From an uncultured Lachnoanaerobaculum sp. (lineage in GTDB: Bacteria; Bacillota; Clostridia; Lachnospirales; Lachnospiraceae), in assembly GCA_937925515.1 (NCBI GenBank), contig CALALP010000043.1, positions 25,094 through 89,093 on the forward strand: a DNA stretch of 64,000 nucleotides, in the 5' to 3' direction. Below, piece by piece: positions 52,376-62,601 of this stretch. Under the pieces are notes generated by a model that made no database searches, had not been told where the DNA came from, and worked only from the letters and a program-made list of their open reading frames with translations. How positions within the stretch are numbered: position 1 is the first letter of the stretch; each line of letters starts with the position of its first letter. The translations under genes were made by a program, and so were the position numbers.

Positions 52376-54392
52376 CTTGCTTTTCTGTACAATCACTTTC
52401 TTTTTCAATACATTTCTTTTGTAGTTTTACATATTCATCTTGATCTTTTGCCAACTCTTCAAGTTCTTTTATCCAAAGATTAACTTCTGCATCTGTAGGC
52501 ATTCTCAAATCTCCTCTAGGAGATAATCCTATACTTCCTACTTTAGGGCCGTCAGGCATACAAGAACGTTTAAATTGTTGTGAGAAAAATCTATAATAAA
52601 ATTTATTTATCCATTTATAAATATCCTCTAAGCTATATTCATTTTCAAATGCCTTATTAGCCAGTCTATATATCTTAGCAGGAGGAAAACCATATCTTAA
52701 AATATTATATATAAAGAAATCATGTAGTTCATAAGGTCCTACAAAATCTTCTGTTTTTTGGCTGATTTCTCCCTTAACAGGTGGCAAAAGCTCAGGACTT
52801 ATAGGCGTATCAAGTATGTCAAATAAAACTTTCTTAAGTCTTTCATCTGTACTAAAGATAGCATAATATTTCACTACATATTTTACAAGTGTCTTAGGGA
52901 TTGAAGAGTTTACTGAATACATTGACATCTGATCTCCATTATAAGTTGCCCAACCAAGAGCAAGTTCAGATAAATCTCCTGTACCTACTACAAAACCATT
53001 ATCCCTGTTTGCAATATCCATAAGTATTTGTGTTCTTTCCCTTGCTTGTGCATTTTCATAAGTAGTATCAGTAATTGACAAATCATGTTTTATATCTTGT
53101 AAATGTAGTTTTACCGAGTCTACTATGCTTACCTCTTCAAGTGTCGCCCCAACAGCCCTTGCAAGTTCACAAGCATTTGCATAAGTTCTGCCTGTTGTAC
53201 CAAATCCCGGCATAGTAACTGCATGAATCTTACTCCTATCAATACCAAGTAAATCATAAGTCTTTGCACAAACTATCAGTGCTAATGTAGAATCAAGCCC
53301 ACCTGAAAGTCCAAGTATAACTGCCTCCGGCTTTACATGCTCAATTCTCTTCTTAAGTCCTATTGCCTGTATATCCAAGACTTCATTACATCTTTCTTCC
53401 AGTGTTACACTATCTTTTGGAATAAATGGTCTTGCATCTATAAATCTATCTCTTAAATATATATTTGAGGTAGAATAAAATTTCTCTTTATCAAGTTCAA
53501 ACTCTACTACTGCATAATCATCATCTAATATTTCATAAGTAGAAAGACGTCTTCTTTCAGCATCTATTCTTTGTAAATCAATATCTGCTCTTATTCTACC
53601 ATTTTTAAATCTTGTTGAACGATTAAGTATCTCTCCATTTTTAGCTATTATATTGTGGCCACCAAAAACTAAATCCTGAGTAGACTCTCCCTCTCCTGCA
53701 TTTGCATAGATATATGCACAAAGTGTACTTGCACTATGCATTGAAATCAAACTATCTCTATAAACTGCCTTACCTACAAGTTCATCTGAGGCTGAAATAT
53801 TTACAATAACAGTAGCACCATTCATAGTATGTAAAGTGCTTGGAGGATAGCTAACCCATAAATCCTCGCATATTTCAGCTGCAACACAAAGATTATCTAA
53901 ATTACTACATTTTAACAATATATCTGTTCCGAAGAATACATCATAGCCAAACATCTTTACTTTTCTGGCTTTTCTCATTCCTCTTGTAAAATAACGTACT
54001 TCATAAAATTCATTATAATTAGGTAAATGTGTTTTTGGAATAAGAGCAAGAAGTTTGCCGTTTTGAACACATGCACATACATTATAAAGTTTATTTCTGT
54101 ACTCAAAAGGTAAACCTACAAATACAAGCATGTCATAGCCTGTTGAATCTTCTACAATTTTCTTTAACCCCTTTTTAGCGCTATCTAAAAGAGTTTTTTG
54201 TCTAAATAAATCATTACAAGTGTATGCTGTAATGCAAAGCTCCGGAAATACACAAAGTTTCACATCTGCATTTCTCTCTTCATGAATATTTTTTATTATT
54301 TCCTCTACATTAAAATCTACATCAGCAACTTTTACATTTGGGGTAACTGCTGAAACTTTTAAAAAACCATCAATCATCTCATATCTATTCAT
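52353..54392 (-). CDS. nadE: Glutamine-dependent NAD+ synthetase
   Basis: 679-residue two-domain enzyme that makes NAD+ from deamido-NAD+. The N-terminal nitrilase-like glutaminase (about 1-300) shows FPELCITAY, PKTHLPNY and the nucleophile in AAEICEDLW. The synthetase domain has LSGGLDSTLAL as its ATP loop and GTGDLSELALGW. The C-terminal tail is charged. The ribosome site is weak. It leads a run through trmH, the small membrane gene, birA, rpoD and queH with overlaps or gaps under 20 bases, so this may be one long operon. The 289-base gap upstream shows no recognisable feature. Confidence 0.95.
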   Translation of the reverse strand: MNRYEMIDGFLKVSAVTPNVKVADVDFNVEEIIKNIHEERNADVKLCVFPELCITAYTCNDLFRQKTLLDSAKKGLKKIVEDSTGYDMLVFVGLPFEYRNKLYNVCACVQNGKLLALIPKTHLPNYNEFYEVRYFTRGMRKARKVKMFGYDVFFGTDILLKCSNLDNLCVAAEICEDLWVSYPPSTLHTMNGATVIVNISASDELVGKAVYRDSLISMHSASTLCAYIYANAGEGESTQDLVFGGHNIIAKNGEILNRSTRFKNGRIRADIDLQRIDAERRRLSTYEILDDDYAVVEFELDKEKFYSTSNIYLRDRFIDARPFIPKDSVTLEERCNEVLDIQAIGLKKRIEHVKPEAVILGLSGGLDSTLALIVCAKTYDLLGIDRSKIHAVTMPGFGTTGRTYANACELARAVGATLEEVSIVDSVKLHLQDIKHDLSITDTTYENAQARERTQILMDIANRDNGFVVGTGDLSELALGWATYNGDQMSMYSVNSSIPKTLVKYVVKYYAIFSTDERLKKVLFDILDTPISPELLPPVKGEISQKTEDFVGPYELHDFFIYNILRYGFPPAKIYRLANKAFENEYSLEDIYKWINKFYYRFFSQQFKRSCMPDGPKVGSIGLSPRGDLRMPTDAEVNLWIKELEELAKDQDEYVKLQKKCIEKESDCTEKQDDYVDIK

Positions 54393-54681
54393 ATTATTTA
54401 CTACTCAAAATATGTCAATATCTACATTAATATTATCACTGCCTAAACATACCCTGTTTAGCTTTAACTACTACAGTTTGGTAGTAATAAGTAGGTAATT
54501 CCTATCTCACCCATAGTCCACACTTCATTATTATATGACTTGCTATATTCAGCATTTTAATTAATTGCTTGAATATTATATTTGGATATTTTTGAGTATA
54601 TTCTCCTTTCTATATTTTCTCTAAATCCCTTTTCCAAATACTTTTAATTTAAATTATTCTTGTACAAATGCTGAAACTTTT

Positions 54682-55959
54682 TTATCTGTATATTATATCC
54701 TCTCTTCCTGCTCCATTGCTTACCATTTTGATAGGTACACCTAATTCTTTCTCAATAAATTCTATATACTTTCTGCAATTAAGAGGTAAATCCTTATATT
54801 CTTTGATACCCCTTATATCAGATTTCCAACCCTCTAAATATTCATATACCGGTTTTGCCTTTTTAAGCTTTGCAGTTACAGGGAAGTCTTTTGTAACTTT
54901 ACCGTCTATCTCATATCCAACGCATACAGGTAACTTATCGAGATACCCTAAAACATCAAGTACAGTAAGTACTGCCTCTGTTGCTCCTTGAATTCTACAA
55001 CCATATCTTGAGGCAACAGCATCAAACCAACCCATTCTCCTAGGGCGTCCGGTAGTAGCACCGTACTCGCCACTATCTCCACCTCTTTTTCTAAGTTCCT
55101 CTGCCTCATTTTCGTCCTTAATTTCACTTACAAACTCGCCTGCACCAACTGCTGAGGAATAAGCTTTTACAACTGCTATAACTTCCTTTATCTCATAAGG
55201 TGGTATTCCTGCACCTATTGCACCATAAGCTGCAAGTGTAGAAGACGAAGTTACCATTGGATATATTCCATGGTCGGGATCTTTTAATGAACCAAGTTGA
55301 CCCTCTAAAAGTATATTTTTCCCTGATTTAATAGCATTATATAAGTATTCGCTTACATCACAAACATAAGGTGCAATCATATCTCTATATTCAAAAAGAG
55401 TATTTAAAATTTCCTCTTTAACTAATGCAGGCTTATTATACAGATGTTCAAACAATGTATTCTTAAGTAAACATATCTTTTCAACTTTTTCTGATAAAAT
55501 GTCATTATCAAAAAGCTCACTTACTTGAATACCGATTTTTGCATACTTATCTGCGTAAAATGGAGCTATTCCGGACTTTGTAGAACCATAAGCCTTTCCT
55601 GCAAGTCTTGCCTCCTCATAACTATCTTGTAAAATATGATATGGCATAAGTAATTGTGCCCTATCAGAAACAAGTATCTTAGGTGTCGGTACTCCTTTTT
55701 CAACTATGGAATTGATTTCTTTTATCAAATATGGTATATTAAGAGCAACGCCATTTCCTATTATGCTTGTGGTATGCTCATAAAATACCCCTGACGGCAA
55801 AAGATGTAGAGCAAATCTACCGTAATTATTAATTATAGTATGCCCTGCATTACTTCCTCCTTGAAACCTTATAACTATGTCTGCTTTTTTTGAGAGCATA
55901 TCGGTTATTTTACCCTTACCCTCATCTCCCCAATTTGCACCTACTATCGCTCTTACCAT
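54682..55959 (-). CDS. purA: Adenylosuccinate synthetase
   Basis: Makes adenylosuccinate from IMP, aspartate and GTP in AMP synthesis. It has 425 residues. The GTP loop GANWGDEGKGKI is near residue 7; GSNAGHTI, EGQLGSLKDPDHG and TTGRPRRMGWFD are family signatures. It lies 38 bases after purB, and AAGGAAG precedes the ATG. Confidence 0.97.
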   Translation of the reverse strand: MVRAIVGANWGDEGKGKITDMLSKKADIVIRFQGGSNAGHTIINNYGRFALHLLPSGVFYEHTTSIIGNGVALNIPYLIKEINSIVEKGVPTPKILVSDRAQLLMPYHILQDSYEEARLAGKAYGSTKSGIAPFYADKYAKIGIQVSELFDNDILSEKVEKICLLKNTLFEHLYNKPALVKEEILNTLFEYRDMIAPYVCDVSEYLYNAIKSGKNILLEGQLGSLKDPDHGIYPMVTSSSTLAAYGAIGAGIPPYEIKEVIAVVKAYSSAVGAGEFVSEIKDENEAEELRKRGGDSGEYGATTGRPRRMGWFDAVASRYGCRIQGATEAVLTVLDVLGYLDKLPVCVGYEIDGKVTKDFPVTAKLKKAKPVYEYLEGWKSDIRGIKEYKDLPLNCRKYIEFIEKELGVPIKMVSNGAGREDIIYR

Positions 55960-55997
55960 AATCTTACTTCCTTTCCGGTATAGGTTATTTTGTAGTA

Positions 55998-57431
55998 TTA
56001 TACATTTATCTCGGCTTTTATGCCAAGTAAATTCTTATTTTTTTCTAAAACAGGATATACATATTCTTTTAAAAATTCCTCTACCTGCTCCTTACTTCTA
56101 CCTATATACTGCTTTGAATCAGTCATTTCTTCTAAATCTTTTTTGCTAAGTTTAAATGATGAATCATTTGCAATTAGTTCTAAAAGATTATTTTCTTTTC
56201 CATGTACCTTTACATTTTCGCCGGCTTTCATAGAAAGTTGCCTTATTTTTTCATGTAATTCTTGTCTGTCCCCTCCCTTTTTTACAGCATTCATCATAAT
56301 ATTTTCAGTTGCCATAAAAGGAAGTTCAAATGCAAGTCTTCTTTCTATAACCTTTGGATATACTACAAGTCCACTTGCTACATTAAGATATAAATCAAGT
56401 ATTCCGTCAGTTGCTAAAAATCCTTCCGGTATTGAAAGTCTTTTATTTGCAGAATCATCAAGGGTTCTTTCAAACCACTGTGTGGAGGCAGTCAACATTC
56501 CATTCATAACATTGCTCATCACAAAGTTTGAAAGTGCTGCTATTCTCTCACTTCTCATAGGATTTCTTTTATATGCCATAGCTGATGAACCAATTTGATT
56601 TTTCTCAAACGGCTCTTCTACTTCTTTTAGACTTTGAAGTAGTCTTATATCATTTGAAAATTTATGAGCAGATTGTGCTATACCTGCAAGACAAAATAAA
56701 ACCTTAGTGTCTATCTTTCTCGAATAAGTCTGACCTGAAACAGGATAACAATTAGAAAATCCCATTTTTTGTGCTATAAGCTTATCAAGTTGTTTTATCT
56801 TCTCATCATCTCCTGAAAAAAGTTCCACAAATGAGGCTTGAGTTCCCGTAGTTCCCTTACAACCGAGTAACTTAATATTATCAATTAAATGTGTAATTTC
56901 TTCAAGGTCAAGTAATAAATCATGTATCCAAAGACTTGCTCTTTTTCCAACTGTTGTTGGTTGTGCAGGCTGAAAATGTGTAAATGCTAAAGTAGGTAAG
57001 TCTTTAAACTTATCTGCAAACTTTGAAAGCTCTGCTATAACATTTAATACTTTTTTCTTTACTAGATTTAATGCCTCTACCATAAGTATAATATCGGTAT
57101 TATCCCCTACATAACAACTTGTTGCTCCTAAGTGGATAATGCCTTTTGCCTTGGGACATTGAACACCATAAGCATACACATGGCTCATCACATCATGTCT
57201 AACTTCTTTTTCTCTTTCTTTTGCAACCTCAAAATTAATATCTTCCTTATGCTCTTCAAGCTCTGCAATCATCTCATCTGTAATGCTGTCTATTCCAAGC
57301 TCTTTTTCAGTCTTTGCAAGTGCAATCCAAAGTTCTCTCCAAGTTCTAAACTTCTTTTCTTGTGAAAAAATATATTGCATATCCTTAGAGGCATATCTTT
57401 CAGACAATGGGCTTATATATTTATCGTACAT
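55998..57431 (-). CDS. purB: Adenylosuccinate lyase
   Basis: Fumarase-superfamily lyase that acts twice in purine synthesis. It has 477 residues from the chosen start. The signature loop reads SSAMAYKRNPMRSE, with the catalytic serine, and HLGATSCYVGDN and THFQPAQPTTVGKR hold other active-site residues. ATG at 57431 follows GGAGAAA; the open frame reaches 22 codons upstream into the purC end. It belongs to a purC-purB-purA run. Confidence 0.95.
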   Translation of the reverse strand: MYDKYISPLSERYASKDMQYIFSQEKKFRTWRELWIALAKTEKELGIDSITDEMIAELEEHKEDINFEVAKEREKEVRHDVMSHVYAYGVQCPKAKGIIHLGATSCYVGDNTDIILMVEALNLVKKKVLNVIAELSKFADKFKDLPTLAFTHFQPAQPTTVGKRASLWIHDLLLDLEEITHLIDNIKLLGCKGTTGTQASFVELFSGDDEKIKQLDKLIAQKMGFSNCYPVSGQTYSRKIDTKVLFCLAGIAQSAHKFSNDIRLLQSLKEVEEPFEKNQIGSSAMAYKRNPMRSERIAALSNFVMSNVMNGMLTASTQWFERTLDDSANKRLSIPEGFLATDGILDLYLNVASGLVVYPKVIERRLAFELPFMATENIMMNAVKKGGDRQELHEKIRQLSMKAGENVKVHGKENNLLELIANDSSFKLSKKDLEEMTDSKQYIGRSKEQVEEFLKEYVYPVLEKNKNLLGIKAEINV

Positions 57432-57444
57432 ATTTTCTCCAATC

Positions 57445-58146
57445 CTATAATGCAATTCTTCTTGCAACTTCCATATAAGCCTCTGATAAGTTTCCAAGAT
57501 TAAGCCTTAATCTGTCGGCATCAAGTCTTTCATGGGTTTCCTTATCCCAAAGCCTACAACTATCTAAAGATATAGAATCAATAAGAATTATATCTCCATG
57601 GCATCTTCCAAACTCCATTTTACAGTCAATAAGGTCTAAACCATACTTGCCAAAATAGTCTATAAGCAATTCATTTACCTTAAAAGCATAAGAAACTATT
57701 TTATCTATTTCTGCATTACTTGCAAGCTCAAGTGCTAAAATATAGTAACCGTTTAGCATAGGTTCTTTTAGTTTCTTATCCTTATATATAAACTCAAGTA
57801 CAGGAGTTTTTAATCTAACTCCCTCTTGTATCCCTGTTTTCTCTGTAAAACTTCCGGCTGAATAGTTTCTAACCTTTACTTTCAAAGGGATAGGACTAGC
57901 CTTTTTCACTAAAGTTTCTGTTTCGTTTAATTCTGATGAAAAATGAGTCGGCACGCTATTTGATTCCAATAATTTATAAATCTGATTATTTAATAAATTA
58001 GTAAATCTTGCTTTGCCCTCTACATTTTCCCTCTTATCCTCATCTACAACAACTAAGTTATTATATGACATTACCAATAAATCCGGATTTTCGGTTTTAT
58101 AAAGTGTTTTAGTATTGCCATTATAAATTTCTTCAAGCTTTTCCAC
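57445..58146 (-). CDS. purC: SAICAR synthetase
   Basis: ATP-dependent ligase that joins aspartate to CAIR in purine synthesis. It has 233 residues, usual for the family. KTLYKTENPD, the KVRNYSAGSF core, DLIDCKMEFGR and SLDSCRLWD are visible family segments. The start is GTG at 58146 behind GAGGAGG. It is followed by purB and preceded by dapB 19 bases upstream. Confidence 0.95.
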   Translation of the reverse strand: MEKLEEIYNGNTKTLYKTENPDLLVMSYNNLVVVDEDKRENVEGKARFTNLLNNQIYKLLESNSVPTHFSSELNETETLVKKASPIPLKVKVRNYSAGSFTEKTGIQEGVRLKTPVLEFIYKDKKLKEPMLNGYYILALELASNAEIDKIVSYAFKVNELLIDYFGKYGLDLIDCKMEFGRCHGDIILIDSISLDSCRLWDKETHERLDADRLRLNLGNLSEAYMEVARRIAL

Positions 58147-58165
58147 TAGCCCCTCCTCTTATAAA

Positions 58166-58918
58166 CTATTGTGAAATTACATCTGCCATTGTATATAAAC
58201 CTGATTCCTTTTTAGCTAAGTACCTTGCAGCGGCTATTGCACCCTTTGCAAATATATTTCTTGAGTATGCACTATGGGAAAATGTTATCACTTCATCTTC
58301 TCCTGCAAAAATCACGTCATGCTCTCCGACAATACTGCCCCCTCTTACAGCACTTATTCCAAGTTCATATTTATCTCTAGCTTTATGAAGTTTTGACCTG
58401 TCATAAACATACTCAAATTTATTGTCAAAAGCCTCATTTACAGAATTTGCCAACTCAAGTGCTGTACCACTTGGTGCGTCAAGCTTTCTTCTATGATGTT
58501 TTTCAACTATCTCAACATCAAAACCTGAATCAGCTAAAATCTTTGTTGCCTCTTTTACAAGTTTAAGTAGTAAATTAATTCCCAATGACATATTTGCAGA
58601 ACGTAAAATTGCAGTAGTTTTAGAAACTTCCTCAACTTTTTTTATCTGCTCATCACTAAGTCCTGTAGTACAAAGCACTACAGGTATTTTCTTATCTTTA
58701 CAAAAATCAAGTAAATTATCAACAGCCTTTACACTTGCAAAGTCTATTATAACATCTGCATCTTCTTTTACTTCTTGCAAAGAAGAGTATACAGGAAAGT
58801 CAAACTTTTGTTCAGTATTAATGTCAACTCCTGCAACAATCTTTGCATCTTCTAAATTAAGCCTAGCAATAGCTATTCCCATAGCACCATTGCAGCCATG
58901 CATAATAATTTTTATCAT
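58166..58918 (-). CDS. dapB: 4-hydroxy-tetrahydrodipicolinate reductase
   Basis: NAD(P)H enzyme of lysine and diaminopimelate synthesis. It has 250 residues. The nucleotide loop GCNGAMG is at residues 8-14; the substrate motif EKHHRRKLDAPSGTA with catalytic His and Lys is intact, as is CTTGLS. It follows dapA by 9 bases, so the two consecutive steps share an operon. GGAGA lies before the ATG. Confidence 0.96.
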   Translation of the reverse strand: MIKIIMHGCNGAMGIAIARLNLEDAKIVAGVDINTEQKFDFPVYSSLQEVKEDADVIIDFASVKAVDNLLDFCKDKKIPVVLCTTGLSDEQIKKVEEVSKTTAILRSANMSLGINLLLKLVKEATKILADSGFDVEIVEKHHRRKLDAPSGTALELANSVNEAFDNKFEYVYDRSKLHKARDKYELGISAVRGGSIVGEHDVIFAGEDEVITFSHSAYSRNIFAKGAIAAARYLAKKESGLYTMADVISQ

Positions 58919-58927
58919 AATTCTCCA

Positions 58928-59815
58928 TTAAAGTATTTTGTATTCTTTCATAGCAGCTCTAAGGCTCTCTTCATGCTCAGGTTCAATCTCAGTAAGTGGA
59001 AGTCTATAACCTCCTACTTCTTTTCCTTGTAAATTCATAGCAGCCTTAACAGGAATCGGATTTACTTCTATAAATAATTGATGAATTAAATCAAGTGCCT
59101 CTAATTGAAGTCTTGCTGCTCTTTTTACATCGCCGTCAAGCATTGTTTGACACAATTCATGTGTTTTTCTTGGTGCTACATTACTTAAAACTGATATAAC
59201 CCCTACTCCACCAAGGGACATGATAGGTATGATTTGGTCGTCATTTCCTGAATATACATCGATTTCAATGTCTTTGCATAGATTAAATAGCTGAGCAATA
59301 GCTGAAATATCTCCACTAGCCTCTTTTACTCCGACTATATTTTTAACATTTTTAAATAGGTATGCCATGGTTTCAGGAGCAAGTTTAACTCCTGTACGTC
59401 CCGGTATATTATATAATAAAATAGGTAGTGTAACTGAATTTGCTATTTCTGTAAAATGTCTTATCATTCCCTTTTGAGTCCCTTTATTATAATAAGGACT
59501 TACTACTAAAAGACCGTCTGCCTTATATTTTTGTGCCTCAGTAGATAGGTAAATAGCTGTATCTGTACAATTTGAACCTGTACCTGCTATTACCGGTATT
59601 CTCTTGTTTACAATTTCTATAGTTCTTTTAATTACATTTAAATGTTCCTCATGTGTAAGAGTGGCCGCCTCGCCGGTAGTACCACAAGCTATAATGCAAT
59701 CTGTACCCTCTGCAATTTGCTCTTCAACAATCTCTTCAAGTTTGTTATAGTTTACACTCTTATCAGAATTAAAAGGAGTAATAAGAGCTACTCCTGCCCC
59801 CTTAAATATTGCCAT
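58928..59815 (-). CDS. dapA: 4-hydroxy-tetrahydrodipicolinate synthase
   Basis: Class I aldolase that joins pyruvate and aspartate semialdehyde, first step of the diaminopimelate branch. It has 295 residues. GTTGEAATL, the YNIPGRTG strand and the Schiff-base lysine in NIVGVKEASGD are present. It lies 11 bases after the hexapeptide-transferase gene. The ribosome site GAGGG is moderate. Confidence 0.96.
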   Translation of the reverse strand: MAIFKGAGVALITPFNSDKSVNYNKLEEIVEEQIAEGTDCIIACGTTGEAATLTHEEHLNVIKRTIEIVNKRIPVIAGTGSNCTDTAIYLSTEAQKYKADGLLVVSPYYNKGTQKGMIRHFTEIANSVTLPILLYNIPGRTGVKLAPETMAYLFKNVKNIVGVKEASGDISAIAQLFNLCKDIEIDVYSGNDDQIIPIMSLGGVGVISVLSNVAPRKTHELCQTMLDGDVKRAARLQLEALDLIHQLFIEVNPIPVKAAMNLQGKEVGGYRLPLTEIEPEHEESLRAAMKEYKIL

Positions 59816-59826
59816 ACCTTTGCCCT

Positions 59827-60507
59827 CTACTTCCTTTTTTCTTTTTTAATTACTTCGCCTTGACATTTATAAATGCTTTTAGCATCAACACACCCTCTTA
59901 CACTTGAAAGAGGATAAATGTTTGAGTCCTTACCTATAACAGTCCCCGGATTTAATACTGAACCACAACCCACTTCAACATTATCACCTACCATAGCACC
60001 AATTTTTTTCAGTCCTGTTTCAATATCTCCGTCTGTACAATGTATACTTATATTTGTTTTATCGCTTTTTAAATTGCTTGTAAGTGATGATGCTCCTAGA
60101 TGACTCTTATAGCCTATGATTGAATCTCCTATATAGTTATAGTGAGGTATCTGAGCCTCATTAAAAATAATTGAATTTTTTAATTCACATGAATTTCCAA
60201 TTACTGCACCTGCTCCAACAATTACTTTTCCTCTAAAAAATGCACAATGTCTTATCTCAGCATTTTCACATATAATAAGAGGTCCTGCAAGGCATACAGT
60301 AGGTGGTATTCTTACTGAATTATGTATCCAAACATTATTGCCTATTTTTCTATATTCATTTGGATTAAGAGTATTTCCTAACTCTACAATAAATTTACCA
60401 AGCCCCTCAAGTGCCTCCCAAGGATACTTAAATTTCTTTAAATATTCCTCTGCAATAGTATTACTAAGAGTATAAAGTTTTGCAATTTTTGTTTCCAATT
60501 TTTTCAT
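59827..60507 (-). CDS. Left-handed beta-helix (hexapeptide repeat) protein, GlmU-C-like
   Basis: 226 residues. From about residue 65 the chain is made of hexapeptide turns such as VRIPPTVCLAGPLIICENAEIRHCAF, VIGNSCELKNSI and NVEVGCGSVLNPGTVIG, the left-handed beta-helix of sugar acyltransferases and nucleotidyltransferase C-domains. The N-terminal 60 residues resemble no nucleotidyltransferase. The fold matches proteins annotated as UDP-N-acetylglucosamine pyrophosphorylase-related in Clostridia. A role in envelope precursors is inferred only. AAGGAG precedes the ATG; dapA follows. Confidence 0.8.
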   Translation of the reverse strand: MKKLETKIAKLYTLSNTIAEEYLKKFKYPWEALEGLGKFIVELGNTLNPNEYRKIGNNVWIHNSVRIPPTVCLAGPLIICENAEIRHCAFFRGKVIVGAGAVIGNSCELKNSIIFNEAQIPHYNYIGDSIIGYKSHLGASSLTSNLKSDKTNISIHCTDGDIETGLKKIGAMVGDNVEVGCGSVLNPGTVIGKDSNIYPLSSVRGCVDAKSIYKCQGEVIKKEKRK

Positions 60508-60528
60508 TAAAAAATTCTCCTTAAAATA

Positions 60529-62556
60529 TTACTTTTTATAAAGGTTATGAATATTATCAAATGCCTGTTTAAGAACATATTGATTATTTAAATTTAAAAC
60601 TGCTCCTATCCTAGATCTAATAAAGTTATCAAGCTTTACCATATATTCATCAGAAGTTATGCTCCCCTCAGATACATAAGTAAGCCCCTTTTCCCAGCTT
60701 GCTGTAAGTTCAGGATTTAACAGTTGTTTTATAGAGGCATTGACTGCCTCATAAACCATTTCCCCAAATATAGAGGGTGTAATTATCTGAGTCTTTTTAT
60801 TTAAGTTTAAATATTTTATATTAAAAAGTTTTTTAAGTATTTCAGCTCTTGTAGCAGAAGTACCGATTCCACTACCCTTAATCTGACTTCTTAAATCCTC
60901 GTCTTCTATAAGTTGCCCTGCATTTTCCATAGCAAGAATCATAGTTCCTGAAGAATATCTCTTAGGTGGAGATGTTTCGCCCTCTTTAATATAAGCATCT
61001 ACAAAGGCAAGTTTTATACCTTTTTTCAACTCTTTAATTATATCAGAATTTTTAGATTCATCATCTATTTTTTCTTTATCATTTTGGTCGTAAACTTCCA
61101 AATATCCCTTTTCTTTTAAAACCCTAAGATTTGCAAAGAAATGTTCGGCAAATTTTTCTACCTTATTATCTAAAACATTTTCATCAAGCTTATAATTACT
61201 TGGTACAACTATATCTGCCATATATTTTTCATATACAGCAGGATTATAAAAAATACTTAGAAACCTCCTTACAATAAGTTCATATATCTTATATGTAATC
61301 TGGGCTAGCCCCTTTAAGGACATAGTACCTTGACCAGTAGGAATTATAGCATAATGGTCAGTGATTTGTGAATCATTTATATACCTTGATTTAATTATTT
61401 TTTTATAAACTTCTAAGTTAAGTATATTATTTGCATATTTTGATACAGCATCTACCTTAAGTAGTCCACTTAGATTTTTCTTAATCTCCTTTGCAACTGC
61501 AGTTGAAAGCACTCTTGCATCAGTTCTAGGATAGGTTACAAGCTTTTTTTCATAAAGTTCCTGTACATGCTTTAATGTTTCATCAGGACTTATTTTAAAC
61601 CTTTTTGCACATTCTCCTTGTAGTTCTGCTAAATTAAATAAAAGAGGGGGATTTTTTACTTCTTTTTTCTTCTCAAGTTTTTCTACTATTGCATTTTCTA
61701 AAGGATTTAAATTTTTAATATCCTCTTTTATACAAGCTATAAGCCTTTTAGCATCTTCCTCACTTTTAAAGCCATTTTCCTTATATAGCTTAGGAGAATT
61801 AAAGTATCTTCCTGATTTAGTTACTTTCCATTCAGCCTCAAACTGAGTTGAATTTTTTTCAAACTTACCAATTACCCTAAAAAACGGAGTCTTTACAAAA
61901 TCTCTAATTTCCTTTTCACGCCTTACTACCATTCCAAGTACACAAGTCATTACACGACCAACACTTAAAACAGCCTTATCCAGTTTAAGCAAAGCTGCAA
62001 TGCTATTTCCATATTTTAAAGTCATAAGTCTTGAAAAATTAATTCCCATAAGATAATCTTCTTTTGCCCTTAAAAATGCACTTTGTGCCAGATTATCATA
62101 TTCAGACCAATCCTTTGCATCTTTTATGCCTCTTAATATCTCCTCTTTAGTTTGAGAATCAATCCAGACTCTTTTTCTAAGTTTATTTTTAGGCTTAACT
62201 AGCATATCTACTAGTCTATATATATACTCTCCCTCTCTTCCTGAGTCAGTACATATATAAATACAGGAAATGTCCTCTCTTGTCAGAAGTTCCTTAACTA
62301 TATCAAACTGTTTTTTTACCTGTCCTATTACTTCATATTTAAATGTTTCAGGTATAAATGGTAAGGTGTCCAATGACCACCTCTTATATTTCTCATCGTA
62401 GCTTTCAGGATAACTCATAGTTACAAGATGACCTACACACCATGTAACTACAAAAGAATCAGCCTCAATGTAACCATTTCTTTTTGCTCCCCCTCCAAGT
62501 GCCAAAGCAAACTCATTTGCTACACTTGGCTTTTCAGCTATAAAAAGATTTTTCAT
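60529..62556 (-). CDS. topB: DNA topoisomerase III
   Basis: Type IA topoisomerase of 675 residues. The Toprim domain opens NLFIAEKPSVANEFALALGG and holds CTDSGREGEYIYR. The catalytic tyrosine is in LVTYPRTDAR, and IPTGQG lies downstream. No C-terminal zinc fingers are seen. Plasmid and conjugative elements also carry topB, but nothing mobile surrounds this copy. It follows galM by 45 bases. Confidence 0.94.
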   Translation of the reverse strand: MKNLFIAEKPSVANEFALALGGGAKRNGYIEADSFVVTWCVGHLVTMSYPESYDEKYKRWSLDTLPFIPETFKYEVIGQVKKQFDIVKELLTREDISCIYICTDSGREGEYIYRLVDMLVKPKNKLRKRVWIDSQTKEEILRGIKDAKDWSEYDNLAQSAFLRAKEDYLMGINFSRLMTLKYGNSIAALLKLDKAVLSVGRVMTCVLGMVVRREKEIRDFVKTPFFRVIGKFEKNSTQFEAEWKVTKSGRYFNSPKLYKENGFKSEEDAKRLIACIKEDIKNLNPLENAIVEKLEKKKEVKNPPLLFNLAELQGECAKRFKISPDETLKHVQELYEKKLVTYPRTDARVLSTAVAKEIKKNLSGLLKVDAVSKYANNILNLEVYKKIIKSRYINDSQITDHYAIIPTGQGTMSLKGLAQITYKIYELIVRRFLSIFYNPAVYEKYMADIVVPSNYKLDENVLDNKVEKFAEHFFANLRVLKEKGYLEVYDQNDKEKIDDESKNSDIIKELKKGIKLAFVDAYIKEGETSPPKRYSSGTMILAMENAGQLIEDEDLRSQIKGSGIGTSATRAEILKKLFNIKYLNLNKKTQIITPSIFGEMVYEAVNASIKQLLNPELTASWEKGLTYVSEGSITSDEYMVKLDNFIRSRIGAVLNLNNQYVLKQAFDNIHNLYKK

Positions 62557-62601
62557 TAAAAATATTTCTCCTATTAGAAATTCATTACTATATAAATACC
62601 T

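Noticed and set aside
60529..62556. topB as a sign of a conjugative element
   Set aside because: No relaxase, coupling protein or type IV secretion genes are nearby and its neighbours are core biosynthetic genes.
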